Positions 45,946 through 54,708 of a stretch of DNA of 64,000 nucleotides are shown here, piece by piece. Within the stretch, counting starts at the first letter, position 1; each line of letters starts with the position of its first letter. This DNA comes from JAVJPJ01 sp040217295 (GTDB taxonomy: Bacteria > Pseudomonadota > Alphaproteobacteria > Rhodobacterales > Rhodobacteraceae): positions 28,189 to 92,188 of the forward strand of contig CAYWTM010000002.1 of assembly GCA_964460185.1 (NCBI GenBank), in the 5' to 3' direction. Below the pieces are notes generated by a model. That model was given only the letters and a program-made list of their open reading frames with translations, was not told the origin of the DNA and did not search any database. Both the position numbers and the translations under genes were made by a program.

Positions 45946-48340
45946 GGGCAAAGACCTTGAGCAGGATTGCGGGTGGCGTCCGGGCCAGGCGCAGGGCGGG
46001 CAGTGCGGCCGCCAGCGTGCCCGCGATCAGCGCCAGCGCCAGGAGCGTCAACCAGTCGCCCGGAAAGATCTGCATCGGCAAACGCCAGCCGAATGCCTCC
46101 ACGTTCACGATCGCCAACAGTACCCATGCCAGCATCAGGCCCACGGGCAGGGCTAACAGAAATGTCAGCGCCGCCAAGATCAGGCTACGCCACAGTTCAA
46201 CCCGGGCCAGCCGCGCGCGGGTCAACCCGATGGCCCAGACCGGGGCCAGTTGCGGCAGACGCATGGCGGCAAGCGTCAGCAGGCTGGTCAGCAGGGCGAA
46301 CCCGGCGACACCCAGCGTCAGGATGTTGAGCGCGCCGGTGATCCGAAAGGTCTGCTCGAAGATATCGAGCGAAAACCGCTTGATCTGGGTCTGATTCAAG
46401 ACCCGGTCGGCGGGCAGGCCAAAGTCGTCGCGCAAGGCGCTGGCAAGGGCTGCGGCGTCATCTGGGGTCACGCGCAAGGCAAATCGCGTCACGGGGACGT
46501 CAGGAAACGTCCGTTGAAACAGGTCGATCCCGATAATCGCCTGACCTGAAGGGTTTCCGTAGTCGGAATAGATGCCGGCGACGGGAAGGGTCAGGCCGGG
46601 GGTGACGGTCAGGGGGGCGCCGAGGGCAAGTGCCTCGCGGCGGGCCAATTGTTCGTTGATCAGCACGGATTGTCCTGAATGGACCCTGTCCCACGCATCC
46701 GGAAGCGCCTGAAGCAAAGGCCAGTGGTCGCGGTACGTGGCGTGATCGGCCATGCCAAAGACCTCGGCCGGGGCGCCGGCGAGGGGGGTGTCGATGCTGA
46801 CGATCGGAAGCGTCGCATCGGCCCTGTCGGCAAGAAAAGCGATCAGGCGCCCGGCCTCATCGGTTGATTGCGTGGTCACATACAACTCGGACGCCAGCCG
46901 CTGGTCGAGAAAGCCGATGAACGTCGCGCGGAAGGACCCCACCATCGTCGACACACCGATATTGGTGGCCAGCGCCAGGAGAAGCGCCATCAACGCCAGC
47001 GACAGGCCCGGCAATTGCTGGCGCGTGTCCGCGAACAGCCATTCGCCGAAAGCCGAATTTGCATGGCGGCTGGCCAGGCGCAGGATCACGCCAAGCACCG
47101 CCGGCAGTGCAAGTGCAGCCCCAAGCAGCAGGGCCGCCAGCGTGGCAAAGCCCGTCAAGAGGCTGCTGCCGAGGGTTGCAAACAAGACGGCTGCGCCGAA
47201 AAGGGCCAATGCCGCCACGGCCTGCGTGCGCATGGCGCGCGCGGATGCCTGCGCCCAGGCGCGCGGGTTGGCCGGCGCCAGCATGGGCAGACGCGCCATG
47301 CGCATCATCGCTTGCACACTGGCCAGCGCCGCCCCCGCCAGCGTCATCGCCAGACCAAAAGCCGCCCACAGGGGATCGAACCGCAGCGATCCAGTCAACT
47401 CGGCTCCGTAAAGCCCGCGCAGCGTACCGGCAACACCGGGCATCAGAGCGGCCGCTATGGCATAACCCAGGACAAGGCCCATGAGCCCCGAAATCAGGGC
47501 CAAACCCGCAATTTCGAGACTGAATGCCGCCAGCACAGTGCGCAGCGGCAGACCCAGCGCCCGCAAGGTACGTACCGTTGCGCGCCGTTGTTCAAAGGCC
47601 AGTCCGATGGCGGCGTGCACGATGAAAAGACCCACTGCAAACGCAAGCAGGCCAAAGGCCGTCAGGTTCAGGTGAAAGCTGTCGGTCAGGCGGCTGACGT
47701 CGCCTGCATTTTGCGGGACGGTCAGGGCCAGATCGGTCGCGTTGGCCAAAGGGGGCAGGCCCGCCGGCTGCTCGGTCGCGACCAGAAGGTACGAGGCATC
47801 GGTTTGCCCCAGCAGGCGCGCGGCGGTCGAGATATCGGTGATCGCCGCGGCGGGCGGCACATCCTCGCTCAGCCGGATCGGGGGCAGGTCGCCGGGAAGG
47901 GGGCCATTGGCGGTCTGCGCACTCATCAAGAGCAGCCCCGGAGCGGTGAAAAACTCGACCAGGTCCAGATCTCCGCCCGCGATCGCCGGGGTCTCCGCCT
48001 GGGGCGGAGCGGTCAGGACGTCAATTCCCAACAGGCGCAGACGGGCACCGTCCCGGCGCAACTCGCCCGATATCACGGGCGACACCATGTACCCCGCGCG
48101 TCTAAGCGCGATGTAGTCGGCCATCGGAACGGGCCGCCCATCGGGCCGCTCCAGACGGCTGAGCTGATCCTGGCCAAGAGTTGCCGCCGCCCTGTCATAC
48201 GAGGCGCGCGCCTCTGCGTTGATGGCTTGCACCCCGGACCACAACGCGGTCGCCAGCGCCAGCCCCGCAAGCAGCGTCAGCAGTTGGCCGGGATGTCGCC
48301 GCCAATAGGACAACAGGGTCGAAAGCGCCAGCCAGAGCAT
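45935..48340 (-). CDS. FtsX-like ABC transporter permease
   Basis: An 801-residue inner-membrane protein from ATG 48340 (MLWLALSTLLSYWRRHPGQL). An N-terminal helix and a large periplasmic domain (about 45-235) are followed by groups of helices (FGLLAFAVGLFIVHAAIGLA, IAGLALISGLMGLVLGYAIA). A second periplasmic portion (about 490-660) comes next. A final FtsX/MacB-type block contains ILTLGVAGFALLTSLLTLAA. This duplicated layout matches large FtsX-like permeases. It is directly downstream (1 bp) of its ATPase and overlaps the lipocalin-like gene, so the three probably work together in moving lipids or lipoproteins. The substrate cannot be read from sequence. Confidence 0.85.
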   Translation of the reverse strand: MLWLALSTLLSYWRRHPGQLLTLLAGLALATALWSGVQAINAEARASYDRAAATLGQDQLSRLERPDGRPVPMADYIALRRAGYMVSPVISGELRRDGARLRLLGIDVLTAPPQAETPAIAGGDLDLVEFFTAPGLLLMSAQTANGPLPGDLPPIRLSEDVPPAAAITDISTAARLLGQTDASYLLVATEQPAGLPPLANATDLALTVPQNAGDVSRLTDSFHLNLTAFGLLAFAVGLFIVHAAIGLAFEQRRATVRTLRALGLPLRTVLAAFSLEIAGLALISGLMGLVLGYAIAAALMPGVAGTLRGLYGAELTGSLRFDPLWAAFGLAMTLAGAALASVQAMMRMARLPMLAPANPRAWAQASARAMRTQAVAALALFGAAVLFATLGSSLLTGFATLAALLLGAALALPAVLGVILRLASRHANSAFGEWLFADTRQQLPGLSLALMALLLALATNIGVSTMVGSFRATFIGFLDQRLASELYVTTQSTDEAGRLIAFLADRADATLPIVSIDTPLAGAPAEVFGMADHATYRDHWPLLQALPDAWDRVHSGQSVLINEQLARREALALGAPLTVTPGLTLPVAGIYSDYGNPSGQAIIGIDLFQRTFPDVPVTRFALRVTPDDAAALASALRDDFGLPADRVLNQTQIKRFSLDIFEQTFRITGALNILTLGVAGFALLTSLLTLAAMRLPQLAPVWAIGLTRARLARVELWRSLILAALTFLLALPVGLMLAWVLLAIVNVEAFGWRLPMQIFPGDWLTLLALALIAGTLAAALPALRLARTPPAILLKVFAHER

Positions 48341-48341
48341 C

Positions 48342-49022
48342 TCAACCGGTCCCCGGCGGGGCCGCCAGAAGCCCCCGCGACAAATGCAACCTGCGGTCAA
48401 GCCGCGCCGCAAGGCGGCTGGAATGCGTGACCATCATCAGCGCGGCGCCCGTATCGCCCACAAGGTCCAGCAAAAGGTCCAGAACCGCGTCGCCGGTGGC
48501 TTCATCAAGGTTGCCCGTCGGCTCATCCGCAAGGATCAGATCGGGCCGTCCGGCCAGGGCGCGGGCAATGGCCACGCGCTGTTGCTGCCCGCCGGAAAGG
48601 GTTTCGGGATAGCGATGCCGCAGATCCCACAGGCCAAGGCGGCGGGTCAGGTCAGCGGCGTGGTCAACATCATGCCGTCCTGCCAGGCGTGCCTGAAACG
48701 CGATGTTCTGCGTCACGGTCAGGGATGGGATCAGGTTGAATTGCTGAAACACAAGGCCGATCCGATCCCGGCGAACCTTGGCGCGGGCCGAATCGTCCAG
48801 CGTGCCGATATCCTGCCCGGCGATCCGCACATGGCCGCCATCCGGCGTGTCCAGACCGGCCGCAAGATGCATCAGCGTGCTTTTGCCCGACCCGCTTTCG
48901 CCGGTCAGGGCCAACGATTGACCCGACTCCAGCGTCAGCGACAGCCCACGCAGCACCTCGACCGGGCTATCTTCGCCCGTGAAGCGTTTCGTGATCTCGT
49001 CAATTTCAAGCAGCGCCGTCAT
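48342..49022 (-). CDS. ABC transporter ATP-binding protein (LolD/MacB type)
   Basis: A 226-residue ATPase with Walker A GESGSGKST (about 41-49), Q-loop LVFQQFNLIPSLTVTQNI, ABC signature LSGGQQQRVAIARAL, Walker B LILADEPTGNLD and H-loop VTHSSRLA. The Q-loop and NLD motifs place it with LolD/MacB/FtsE-type ATPases that pair with FtsX-like permeases, here the gene immediately downstream. It begins 46 bp after the tonB stop, so it could be read through from the B12 operon, although a hairpin lies between. Confidence 0.9.
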   Translation of the reverse strand: MTALLEIDEITKRFTGEDSPVEVLRGLSLTLESGQSLALTGESGSGKSTLMHLAAGLDTPDGGHVRIAGQDIGTLDDSARAKVRRDRIGLVFQQFNLIPSLTVTQNIAFQARLAGRHDVDHAADLTRRLGLWDLRHRYPETLSGGQQQRVAIARALAGRPDLILADEPTGNLDEATGDAVLDLLLDLVGDTGAALMMVTHSSRLAARLDRRLHLSRGLLAAPPGTG

Positions 49023-49035
49023 ACCCGCCTACCTA

Positions 49036-49066
49036 GCAGGGCCGCGCCGCATAAAAAGGCCCCTGC
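49036..49066 (-). other. Hairpin between tonB and ABC ATPase gene
   Basis: On the minus strand GCAGGGGCC pairs with GGCCCTGC (one bulged base) around a loop that contains TTTTT. The T-run is in the loop rather than after the stem, so it is not a textbook terminator, but it may reduce read-through from the B12 operon into the ABC ATPase gene. Confidence 0.35.
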
Positions 49067-49068
49067 GC

Positions 49069-50040
49069 TCACCTGAAGCGGATTGGCAGGGAAAATCCGT
49101 AGCTGGCATCGGTCAGACCTTCGGGCGCCTCGGGAAAGCGACCGGCACGTTGTACCGCGGTCACCGCTGCCCGATCCAGCGCCGGATTGCCCGAGGATTG
49201 CGAGACCGAAACGCCTGCCAGCTGCCCCGTGCGCGCGATGCGCAGGGCCAGGACCACCTGGCCCGCACCTTGCACCTGGGGGCGGGCCCTTTCGATACGC
49301 GCCAGAATGCGCCCCCCCCACTGCGACATGAGACTTTGCTGAGCACCCGGGCTCGGCGCCGGGGCGGCGACGGATTGCGCCGGGGCGCCCCCCAGCGACG
49401 CGCCGCCGCCGGACCCCGATGCCACCCGTGCGGCGCTGGCCTGCGACGGGGCTGCGCGCGCTGGCCGCACCATCGGTCGGGGGGACGTGTCGCGGGCCAG
49501 GGTTTCGGGCGCGGGCGGTGCGCTCCTGTCAAAGGCCGGTGCCGCCGGAACCGGGGGGGCCGTCAGCACAGGCGGGGCTGAGCGGACGAGTACCTGATCG
49601 CGTCCCGAACCGGCGGTCGTATCGTTTACCGTCGGTTGCGGTAGACCAGGCGTCACCGGGGCGGTCCGCACCACGGGAAACGGGACCACCGCAGGGCTGC
49701 CATGCTCGATCTGCGGCAAGGGGCTTGCGGTCTGCCTCGCCGGCGCCACGGGCCGTGACAGGCTCGAAACCGCTGTTTCGGCACTGATCCGAACATCCAC
49801 GGCGTCTTCTGCCAGTGGCATCGGCAAGGGCGTTGGAACAGCAGTTGCGGGCGCCCGGGTCCAGTGGTCGACCAGGGCTGCGACCTGATCGGGCGCTGCC
49901 GTCAGGGTCACCCGGTCTGCGCCGCCCGCGCCCTGGCCTTGGGGGCCGCCCGTCATGCCCTGGTCAAAGCCGATCATCACCCCGGCATGAACCACCGTCG
50001 ACAGGCCCAGAAAGGCGAGTATTTCAGCGCCGCGCCTCAT
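49069..50040 (-). CDS. TonB family energy-transducing protein
   Basis: A 323-residue TonB. The N-terminal anchor EILAFLGLSTVVHAGVMIGF (about 5-24) contains the His expected in the TonB transmembrane helix. A long Pro/Ala/Ser-rich periplasmic linker (about 30-235) follows, then a C-terminal TonB domain (RIERARPQVQGAGQVVLAL, VSQSSGNPALDRAAVTAVQR, ASYGFSLPIRFR). It couples the proton gradient, through ExbB/ExbD, to an outer-membrane receptor. The start overlaps the preceding exbD stop by 4 bp. Being last in an operon headed by btuB and a cobalamin riboswitch, it is probably dedicated to B12 uptake. Confidence 0.9.
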   Translation of the reverse strand: MRRGAEILAFLGLSTVVHAGVMIGFDQGMTGGPQGQGAGGADRVTLTAAPDQVAALVDHWTRAPATAVPTPLPMPLAEDAVDVRISAETAVSSLSRPVAPARQTASPLPQIEHGSPAVVPFPVVRTAPVTPGLPQPTVNDTTAGSGRDQVLVRSAPPVLTAPPVPAAPAFDRSAPPAPETLARDTSPRPMVRPARAAPSQASAARVASGSGGGASLGGAPAQSVAAPAPSPGAQQSLMSQWGGRILARIERARPQVQGAGQVVLALRIARTGQLAGVSVSQSSGNPALDRAAVTAVQRAGRFPEAPEGLTDASYGFSLPIRFR

Positions 50041-50423
50041 GGGTGCACCGTCACGATCAGAATGTCGGTTATGCCGACCTCGGCCAGGTTCGGCAGAAGT
50101 GTCGCCAATTCGGCGGCCGGGTAGGCGGCATCTGCCTGAATGGGCAGCGGCCCATCCGGCGGATCGGTGGCCAGGGCCTCGAACACGGCCTGCCCGCGCA
50201 CCGTGCCAAGTGCCATCGCGCCATCGGCGGAGATATACAGCGTTCCGGCCCGTGGCTCGGCCGGGTCGGCCTCGGCCTCTGGCGGCGTGATCTCGAACGG
50301 GGCGGGCGGGGTCAGGCTGGCCGTCATCAGAAAAAAGATGAGCAGCAAGAACACCACGTTGATCATCGGAACGATGGACCGATCCTGATTGCCGCGCGGC
50401 CGGGTTTGCACGCCGAAATTCAT
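50037..50423 (-). CDS. ExbD/TolR family protein, second copy
   Basis: A 128-residue product with a short cytoplasmic N-terminus and one transmembrane helix, IVPMINVVFLLLIFFLMTAS (about 17-36). The family aspartate of the membrane helix (PMIDV) is replaced by asparagine (PMINV). A small periplasmic domain follows. The neighbouring copy keeps Asp. The Asp is the proton-carrying residue of ExbD/TolR, so this copy may not conduct protons alone. Overlaps both neighbours by 4 bp (exbD copy 1 upstream, tonB downstream). Confidence 0.87.
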   Translation of the reverse strand: MNFGVQTRPRGNQDRSIVPMINVVFLLLIFFLMTASLTPPAPFEITPPEAEADPAEPRAGTLYISADGAMALGTVRGQAVFEALATDPPDGPLPIQADAAYPAAELATLLPNLAEVGITDILIVTVHP

Positions 50424-50806
50424 GGCGCCACCAAGGTCAGGTTGGTCAGGCCGCCAGCTTGTAACAGGGTCATGACATCCAACAGACGTTGCATATCGGC
50501 GCCTTGCACGGGGCGCAGCAACACCAGGTCGGCCCCGGGTTGCACCAGCTCCGACAGGGACAACACAAGGGTTTCCGGTGCTTCAACACGCCCGTTCAGC
50601 AAGATATCATGCGGCCCGATCTGGAGCAGACGGGGCGGGCCGGACCATGCGGTTTCACCCCCGGTCGCGATGGTCAGGGGCAGCGCACCCTCTTGTCCGA
50701 ACCGGGCCGCAAGCATGAAGAACACCAGCAGCAAGAATACCACGTCGATCATCGGCGTCAGGCTTGGCCGCCGTCGCGGGCGCGGATTGGCAAAGCGAAA
50801 GCTCAC
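50420..50806 (-). CDS. exbD: ExbD/TolR family protein, first copy
   Basis: A 128-residue product that starts at GTG 50806 (VSFRFANPRPRRRPSL); the longer open frame in this phase crosses exbB and is spurious. The helix SLTPMIDVVFLLLVFFMLAA (about 15-34) keeps the essential Asp of the PMIDV motif. The periplasmic part ends ALTNLTLVAP-like with short beta strands. The GTG overlaps the exbB stop (GTGA), giving tight translational coupling in exbB-exbD-exbD-tonB. Confidence 0.88.
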   Translation of the reverse strand: MSFRFANPRPRRRPSLTPMIDVVFLLLVFFMLAARFGQEGALPLTIATGGETAWSGPPRLLQIGPHDILLNGRVEAPETLVLSLSELVQPGADLVLLRPVQGADMQRLLDVMTLLQAGGLTNLTLVAP

Positions 50807-51432
50807 CTGCGCGGCCCCCCGCGCGTGAAGATCCGTGTCGCGTCGTCTTCCATCTCGCCCTGGAGCCGGTCCGCGATGCTGTCGAACCATGTCAGCGCCA
50901 TCGAGGCGGGGATTGCCACGGCCATCCCTGCGGCGGTGGTCAAGAGTGCCTCCCATATGCCGCCTGCCAGCGTGGCGGGATCGGCGCGCACCCCGGCCTC
51001 CTGCAGCGCCTGGAAGGCCGCGATCATGCCCAAGACCGTGCCCAACAGGCCCAAAAGCGGTGCAATCGTCACGATCAGGTCCAGCGGACGCAGCCCCGTG
51101 CGCAACTCCGCCAGCAATCCGCGCGCAATCCGGGTCGTGTCTTCGCGGGCGGCCTCGGCCGGCAGGCCTGGATCGCGAAACGCCGTCATCGCGGCATGTG
51201 CCAACCGGGCGCGGATCGAACGGCGGGCGGCCAGCCGCGCAAGGGCGCCCTCGGCATCGCCCGTCTGCCACAAACCGATGGCCTCTTGCGTGGCGCGGCC
51301 ACCCGACCACGCCCCGAGCCCGGTCAGGCGATAGACCTTCCACAAGATCAGGCCAAAGGTGATGACCGACAGCGCCGCAATCGCCCAGATGACCGGGCCG
51401 CCGCGGGTCAGAAGATCGGGAAATTCGGTCAT
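50803..51432 (-). CDS. exbB: MotA/TolQ/ExbB proton channel family protein
   Basis: A 209-residue membrane protein with three helices: an N-terminal one (GPVIWAIAALSVITFGLILW, about 10-29) and two in the conserved C-terminal core. The core (LRPLDLIVTIAPLLGLLGTVLGMIAAFQ, then LAGGIWEALLTTAAGMAVAIPA) has the Pro-Leu-Leu-Gly-Leu-Leu-Gly-Thr pattern of ExbB/TolQ. It forms the stator with ExbD and powers TonB. It starts 24 bp after the cbiZ stop and overlaps exbD. No pal-tolB genes are nearby, supporting ExbB over TolQ. Confidence 0.9.
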   Translation of the reverse strand: MTEFPDLLTRGGPVIWAIAALSVITFGLILWKVYRLTGLGAWSGGRATQEAIGLWQTGDAEGALARLAARRSIRARLAHAAMTAFRDPGLPAEAAREDTTRIARGLLAELRTGLRPLDLIVTIAPLLGLLGTVLGMIAAFQALQEAGVRADPATLAGGIWEALLTTAAGMAVAIPASMALTWFDSIADRLQGEMEDDATRIFTRGGPRR

Positions 51433-51456
51433 GTCAGGGCCTCCGCTTGCATCGTC

Positions 51457-52104
51457 TCACGCCTTGAACTCGGTTTCCATCCAGTGCCGCGCACCCGACG
51501 TGACCGCCTGATACGTCGCCCGTCCGATGGCTTCGCCCACCTCGGTATGCAGTCCCGCATATTGCAGATCACCGGGCGGGCAGGCGATCACGATGCAATC
51601 CGTTCCAGTTCCGGTGGCGCGTCCCGTCGGCAGGTCTAGCCGGGCTTCCATCACGGCCGCCGTGCGGGCCTGGGCGGCGATGCTCAACGCTTCGATCTGG
51701 GCCGCTTCGCTCAACGGGGCATCTGTAACCGTCAAGAGGTTGATGGTGCCGGGTTCCCTCCGCTCGAGCGGCAATCGATGCCCGACCCGTTCCGCATTCG
51801 ACAGGCCGACCGTGGCAAGGCACGAGGCTTGAAAACGACCCGAAACTGCATGATCGAGCCTGAAATGACGTAAATCCCGCGAGGTCAGCATACCGACCGC
51901 CTGCATGTCGCCCCGATCTGTCAAAGCGTCCGCCAGCCAGGTGATGGCATCGAAATCCCTGGTCAGGTCGGCATTGCGCACTTCGCGCCAGATGACTGTG
52001 TCGGTGGTGACAAAGCCCGGCCGATGGGGTGCCCATGACAGGCATCGCATGGGGGCGGGCAACCGTGCGGTCAGCCAGGGTTGATCAAGCGCCATCTCGA
52101 TCAT
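51457..52104 (-). CDS. cbiZ: Adenosylcobinamide amidohydrolase CbiZ
   Basis: CbiZ cleaves the aminopropanol side chain from adenosylcobinamide to give adenosylcobyric acid, so imported incomplete corrinoids can enter the de novo route. The 215-residue product from ATG 52104 has the family landmarks MLTSRDLRHFR, CLATVGLSNAERVG, GTINLLTVTDAPLSEAAQIEAL, ATGTGTDCIVIACP and the ending TYQAVTSGARHW. It overlaps btuD by 4 bp (ATGA), directly inside the B12 import operon, which supports the assignment. Confidence 0.92.
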   Translation of the reverse strand: MIEMALDQPWLTARLPAPMRCLSWAPHRPGFVTTDTVIWREVRNADLTRDFDAITWLADALTDRGDMQAVGMLTSRDLRHFRLDHAVSGRFQASCLATVGLSNAERVGHRLPLERREPGTINLLTVTDAPLSEAAQIEALSIAAQARTAAVMEARLDLPTGRATGTGTDCIVIACPPGDLQYAGLHTEVGEAIGRATYQAVTSGARHWMETEFKA

Positions 52105-52859
52105 CTGAGCACCCGGAGCGGTTGAAAGATCATCCCGTCGGCCGTTTGCGCCAGATGCGCCGAAATGCCAAAGACCTGCGCAAGGTTTTCGGCGGTCAGC
52201 ACCTCGGCCGGGGGGCCATCCGCGTGGATCCGGCCCTGGTGCAACAGAATCAGCCGGGTGCAATGACGCGCGGCCAGCCCCAGGTCATGCAAGGACACCA
52301 AGAGACCCTTGCCCGAGGCCGCCAGCGCGGAAAACGCCTCCATCGTGGCGATCTGGTGACCGGGATCCAACCCGGCAATCGGTTCGTCGGCAAGGATCAG
52401 GGGCGTGTCCTGCGCCAGGGCGCGCGCGATGACGACCCGCGCCTGCTCCCCGCCTGACAGCGCGGTCGCGGCGCGCGCCTCGAACCCCGTCAATCCCATG
52501 ACGGCCAGCGCATCCGCAACCGCGGCGCGGTCACGATCGCCGGGCCGCTGACCGGCGGCCAGATGCGGGACCCTGCCAAGCATGACAAGCGTTTCGACCG
52601 AAACCGGCCAGGCGATATCGCGTTGCTGGGGCAGCCAGGCGGCCTGTCGGGCCCGGTCCTTCACCGGGATATCCGCCAGCGACGTGGTGCCGGAATACGG
52701 CATCAGGCCCAGAACAGCCCGCATCAGGGTCGTTTTTCCGGCGCCGTTGGGGCCGATCAAGCCCACCAGCTCTCCCGCGGCCATGGAAAAACTCGCACGG
52801 TCGACCACCGGGCATGGGCCGCGATGCACGGTCAGGTCGGCCAAGGACAACAAGGTCAC
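52101..52859 (-). CDS. btuD: Cobalamin ABC transporter ATP-binding protein BtuD
   Basis: A 252-residue ATPase with Walker A GPNGAGKTT (about 36-44), a Q-loop around AAWLPQQRDIAWP, ABC signature LSGGEQARVVIARAL, Walker B LILADEPIAGLDPGH and H-loop SLHDLGLAARHCTR. This is the pattern of the FecE/BtuD importers. Substrate assignment to corrinoids comes from the riboswitch, btuB and cbiZ in the same operon. It overlaps btuC by 4 bp upstream and cbiZ by 4 bp downstream. Confidence 0.9.
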   Translation of the reverse strand: MTLLSLADLTVHRGPCPVVDRASFSMAAGELVGLIGPNGAGKTTLMRAVLGLMPYSGTTSLADIPVKDRARQAAWLPQQRDIAWPVSVETLVMLGRVPHLAAGQRPGDRDRAAVADALAVMGLTGFEARAATALSGGEQARVVIARALAQDTPLILADEPIAGLDPGHQIATMEAFSALAASGKGLLVSLHDLGLAARHCTRLILLHQGRIHADGPPAEVLTAENLAQVFGISAHLAQTADGMIFQPLRVLR

Positions 52860-53845
52860 GGAAGCGCCCTCCGCGTCTTGTAGATCAGGTGCAGGAACAA
52901 GGGCGCGCCGACGATGGCCATGACAACGCCCAGTTTCAGATCCCTGTCAGGCAAGATCAGGCGCACCGCGATATCTGCCAGCAAAACCATGGCCGCCCCG
53001 CCAAGCGCAGAGGCCGGCAACAAAAGACCCGGACGCGCGCCCACCAAGGGGCGCAGTAGATGCGGCACGACCAGCCCGACAAAGCCGATGGCCCCCGCAA
53101 CGGCAGTCGCCGCCCCGACGCTGGCCGCGACACCCACCACCAGTTGCAGGCGCAGACGATCCAGCCGGATGCCAAGGGCTGCGGCGGCATCCTCCCCCAG
53201 CGTCAGCGCATCAAGTCCCCGCCCGATCCCCGCCAGCAACGCCCAACCCGCCAGCATCAGCGGCAGCGCGATCCAGACATGGGTGAACGACCTGTCCGCA
53301 AGCGACCCCAGCATCCAGAACACGGTTTCAGACACCGCAAAGGGATTTGGCGACAGGTTCAGCGCCAGAGAGGTCAGCGCCCCTGCAAGCGCGGAAATGG
53401 CGATCCCCGCAAGGATCAGGGTCAACGACCCGCCGCGCGGACCGGCCAGCAACAAGATCATGAACACCGCAATCAGGGCACCCACCAGAGCCGCCAGCGG
53501 CAGGGCCAGCGCGAAACCGGCGGCAAACCCGGTCTGAAGCGCGATGACGGCCCCCAAGGCGGCCGACCCCGACACGCCGATCAACCCCGGTTCGGCCAGC
53601 GGATTGCGCAGATACCCCTGCAGCGCGGCGCCCGACAGGCCCAGAGACACGCCCACCATCACGGCAAGTATCGCACGCGGCAGGCGGATTTCCCGCATCA
53701 CCAGGGTCACCGCCTCGCCCCGCCCTGAAATCAGCGCATTCAGGCTTTCGCCCACGCCGAACCCGGCCGGTCCGATCAAGAGCGACAGCATGAACAGACC
53801 CGCAACAGCGGCAAAGAGCAGGGGAAACAGCACACGCGGGGTCAT
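52856..53845 (-). CDS. btuC: Cobalamin ABC transporter permease BtuC
   Basis: A 329-residue FecCD/BtuC-type permease with about ten hydrophobic helices. Family motifs are REIRLPRAILAVMVGVSLGLSGAALQGYLRNPLAEPGLIG in the first third (typical LPR and RNPLA), and GAIGFVGLVVPHLLRPLVG in the last third, the cytoplasmic coupling helix that docks on BtuD. Length is normal. It overlaps btuF (ATGA) and btuD by 4 bp each. Iron-siderophore permeases are close relatives; the operon decides for B12. Confidence 0.92.
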   Translation of the reverse strand: MTPRVLFPLLFAAVAGLFMLSLLIGPAGFGVGESLNALISGRGEAVTLVMREIRLPRAILAVMVGVSLGLSGAALQGYLRNPLAEPGLIGVSGSAALGAVIALQTGFAAGFALALPLAALVGALIAVFMILLLAGPRGGSLTLILAGIAISALAGALTSLALNLSPNPFAVSETVFWMLGSLADRSFTHVWIALPLMLAGWALLAGIGRGLDALTLGEDAAAALGIRLDRLRLQLVVGVAASVGAATAVAGAIGFVGLVVPHLLRPLVGARPGLLLPASALGGAAMVLLADIAVRLILPDRDLKLGVVMAIVGAPLFLHLIYKTRRALP

Positions 53846-54708
53846 TGCGCGGCCTCCATTTCGATACGGGTCTGCGCCAGTGCGTGCATTGCACGGATCA
53901 CATGCGGCGTGCCGCAGATCCAGTCGGGGCCGCTGACATGTCCCGCGCCCGCCGCGATCAGGGTCGCAAGGGCGGGGTGGCTCAGGATATCCTCGGATCG
54001 TGACGCGCCAGGATACAGGTTTGACCGGATCACCAACGCCGGGTCGGCTACGATCAGCAATTCCAGCGCCAACCGCCCCGACGCGCTGCGCGCCAATTCA
54101 TCGGAGATGTGACGGAACCCCGCGGTGGTCAGGATCTCGTGGCTGAGCGTGCCGGTGCCGAGCGTGTAGCCATTGGGATAATAGAACGCCGCGCGCGGGC
54201 CGTCTTGCGCGGGGTCGAAGGCGGCCAGATCCGTCTCGAACTGCCCGATCAGGGCCTGCGCCCTGGCGTCCTGCCCCAAAAGCGCGCCCATCTCGGCCAA
54301 CCGTTCGGGGACCTCATGCAGGGATTGCACGATATCGAGCTGTTCGACCCGCACCCCCAGGCGCCGCAACATCGAGATCGTGGCAGGATCCGAATAGATG
54401 CCCGCCACCACCAGATCGGGGTTCAGCAGATAAATCTCCTCGGCCCCGCCGTAGTTCCTGCCATGGGCCAGCGCCTCCTGCGCCATGGGTGAGGTGTTGG
54501 GATCGGCGGCAAGGTCGCTGACCGACACAAGTTGCCCCGGAGAGGCCAGCAACATGGCCAGTTGATCGGTGCACAGGTTCATCGATACAACCCGTTGCGG
54601 CGCATCAGCCCAAGCGGATGTGGCGGCAAGCACAAGGCCCACCGCCCCAAGGGCACCCGAAAGGCGCCTAGAACCGCGCGCGAATGCCAATATAGGCCGC
54701 CCTGTCAC
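53842..54708 (-). CDS. btuF: Cobalamin-binding periplasmic protein BtuF
   Basis: A 288-residue class III (helical backbone) binding protein. A signal peptide (LSGALGAVGLVLAATSAWA, about 16-34) is followed by RVVSMNLCTDQLAMLLA and VVAGIYSD in lobe 1, a long linker helix, and lobe 2 ending in HVSGPDWICGTPHVIRAM. The start is taken as GTG 54708, giving a 41-bp overlap with btuB; TTG 54690 is another option. It delivers corrinoid from the periplasm to BtuCD. Confidence 0.85.
   Translation of the reverse strand: MTGRPILAFARGSRRLSGALGAVGLVLAATSAWADAPQRVVSMNLCTDQLAMLLASPGQLVSVSDLAADPNTSPMAQEALAHGRNYGGAEEIYLLNPDLVVAGIYSDPATISMLRRLGVRVEQLDIVQSLHEVPERLAEMGALLGQDARAQALIGQFETDLAAFDPAQDGPRAAFYYPNGYTLGTGTLSHEILTTAGFRHISDELARSASGRLALELLIVADPALVIRSNLYPGASRSEDILSHPALATLIAAGAGHVSGPDWICGTPHVIRAMHALAQTRIEMEAAQ

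Noticed and set aside
49036..49066. Intrinsic terminator after tonB.
   Set aside because: The T-run is inside the loop and not after the stem, so it is listed only as a hairpin.
50420..51343. 307-residue open frame that includes the first exbD.
   Set aside because: Its first about 180 codons are an alternative frame of exbB; only the part from GTG 50806 resembles ExbD.
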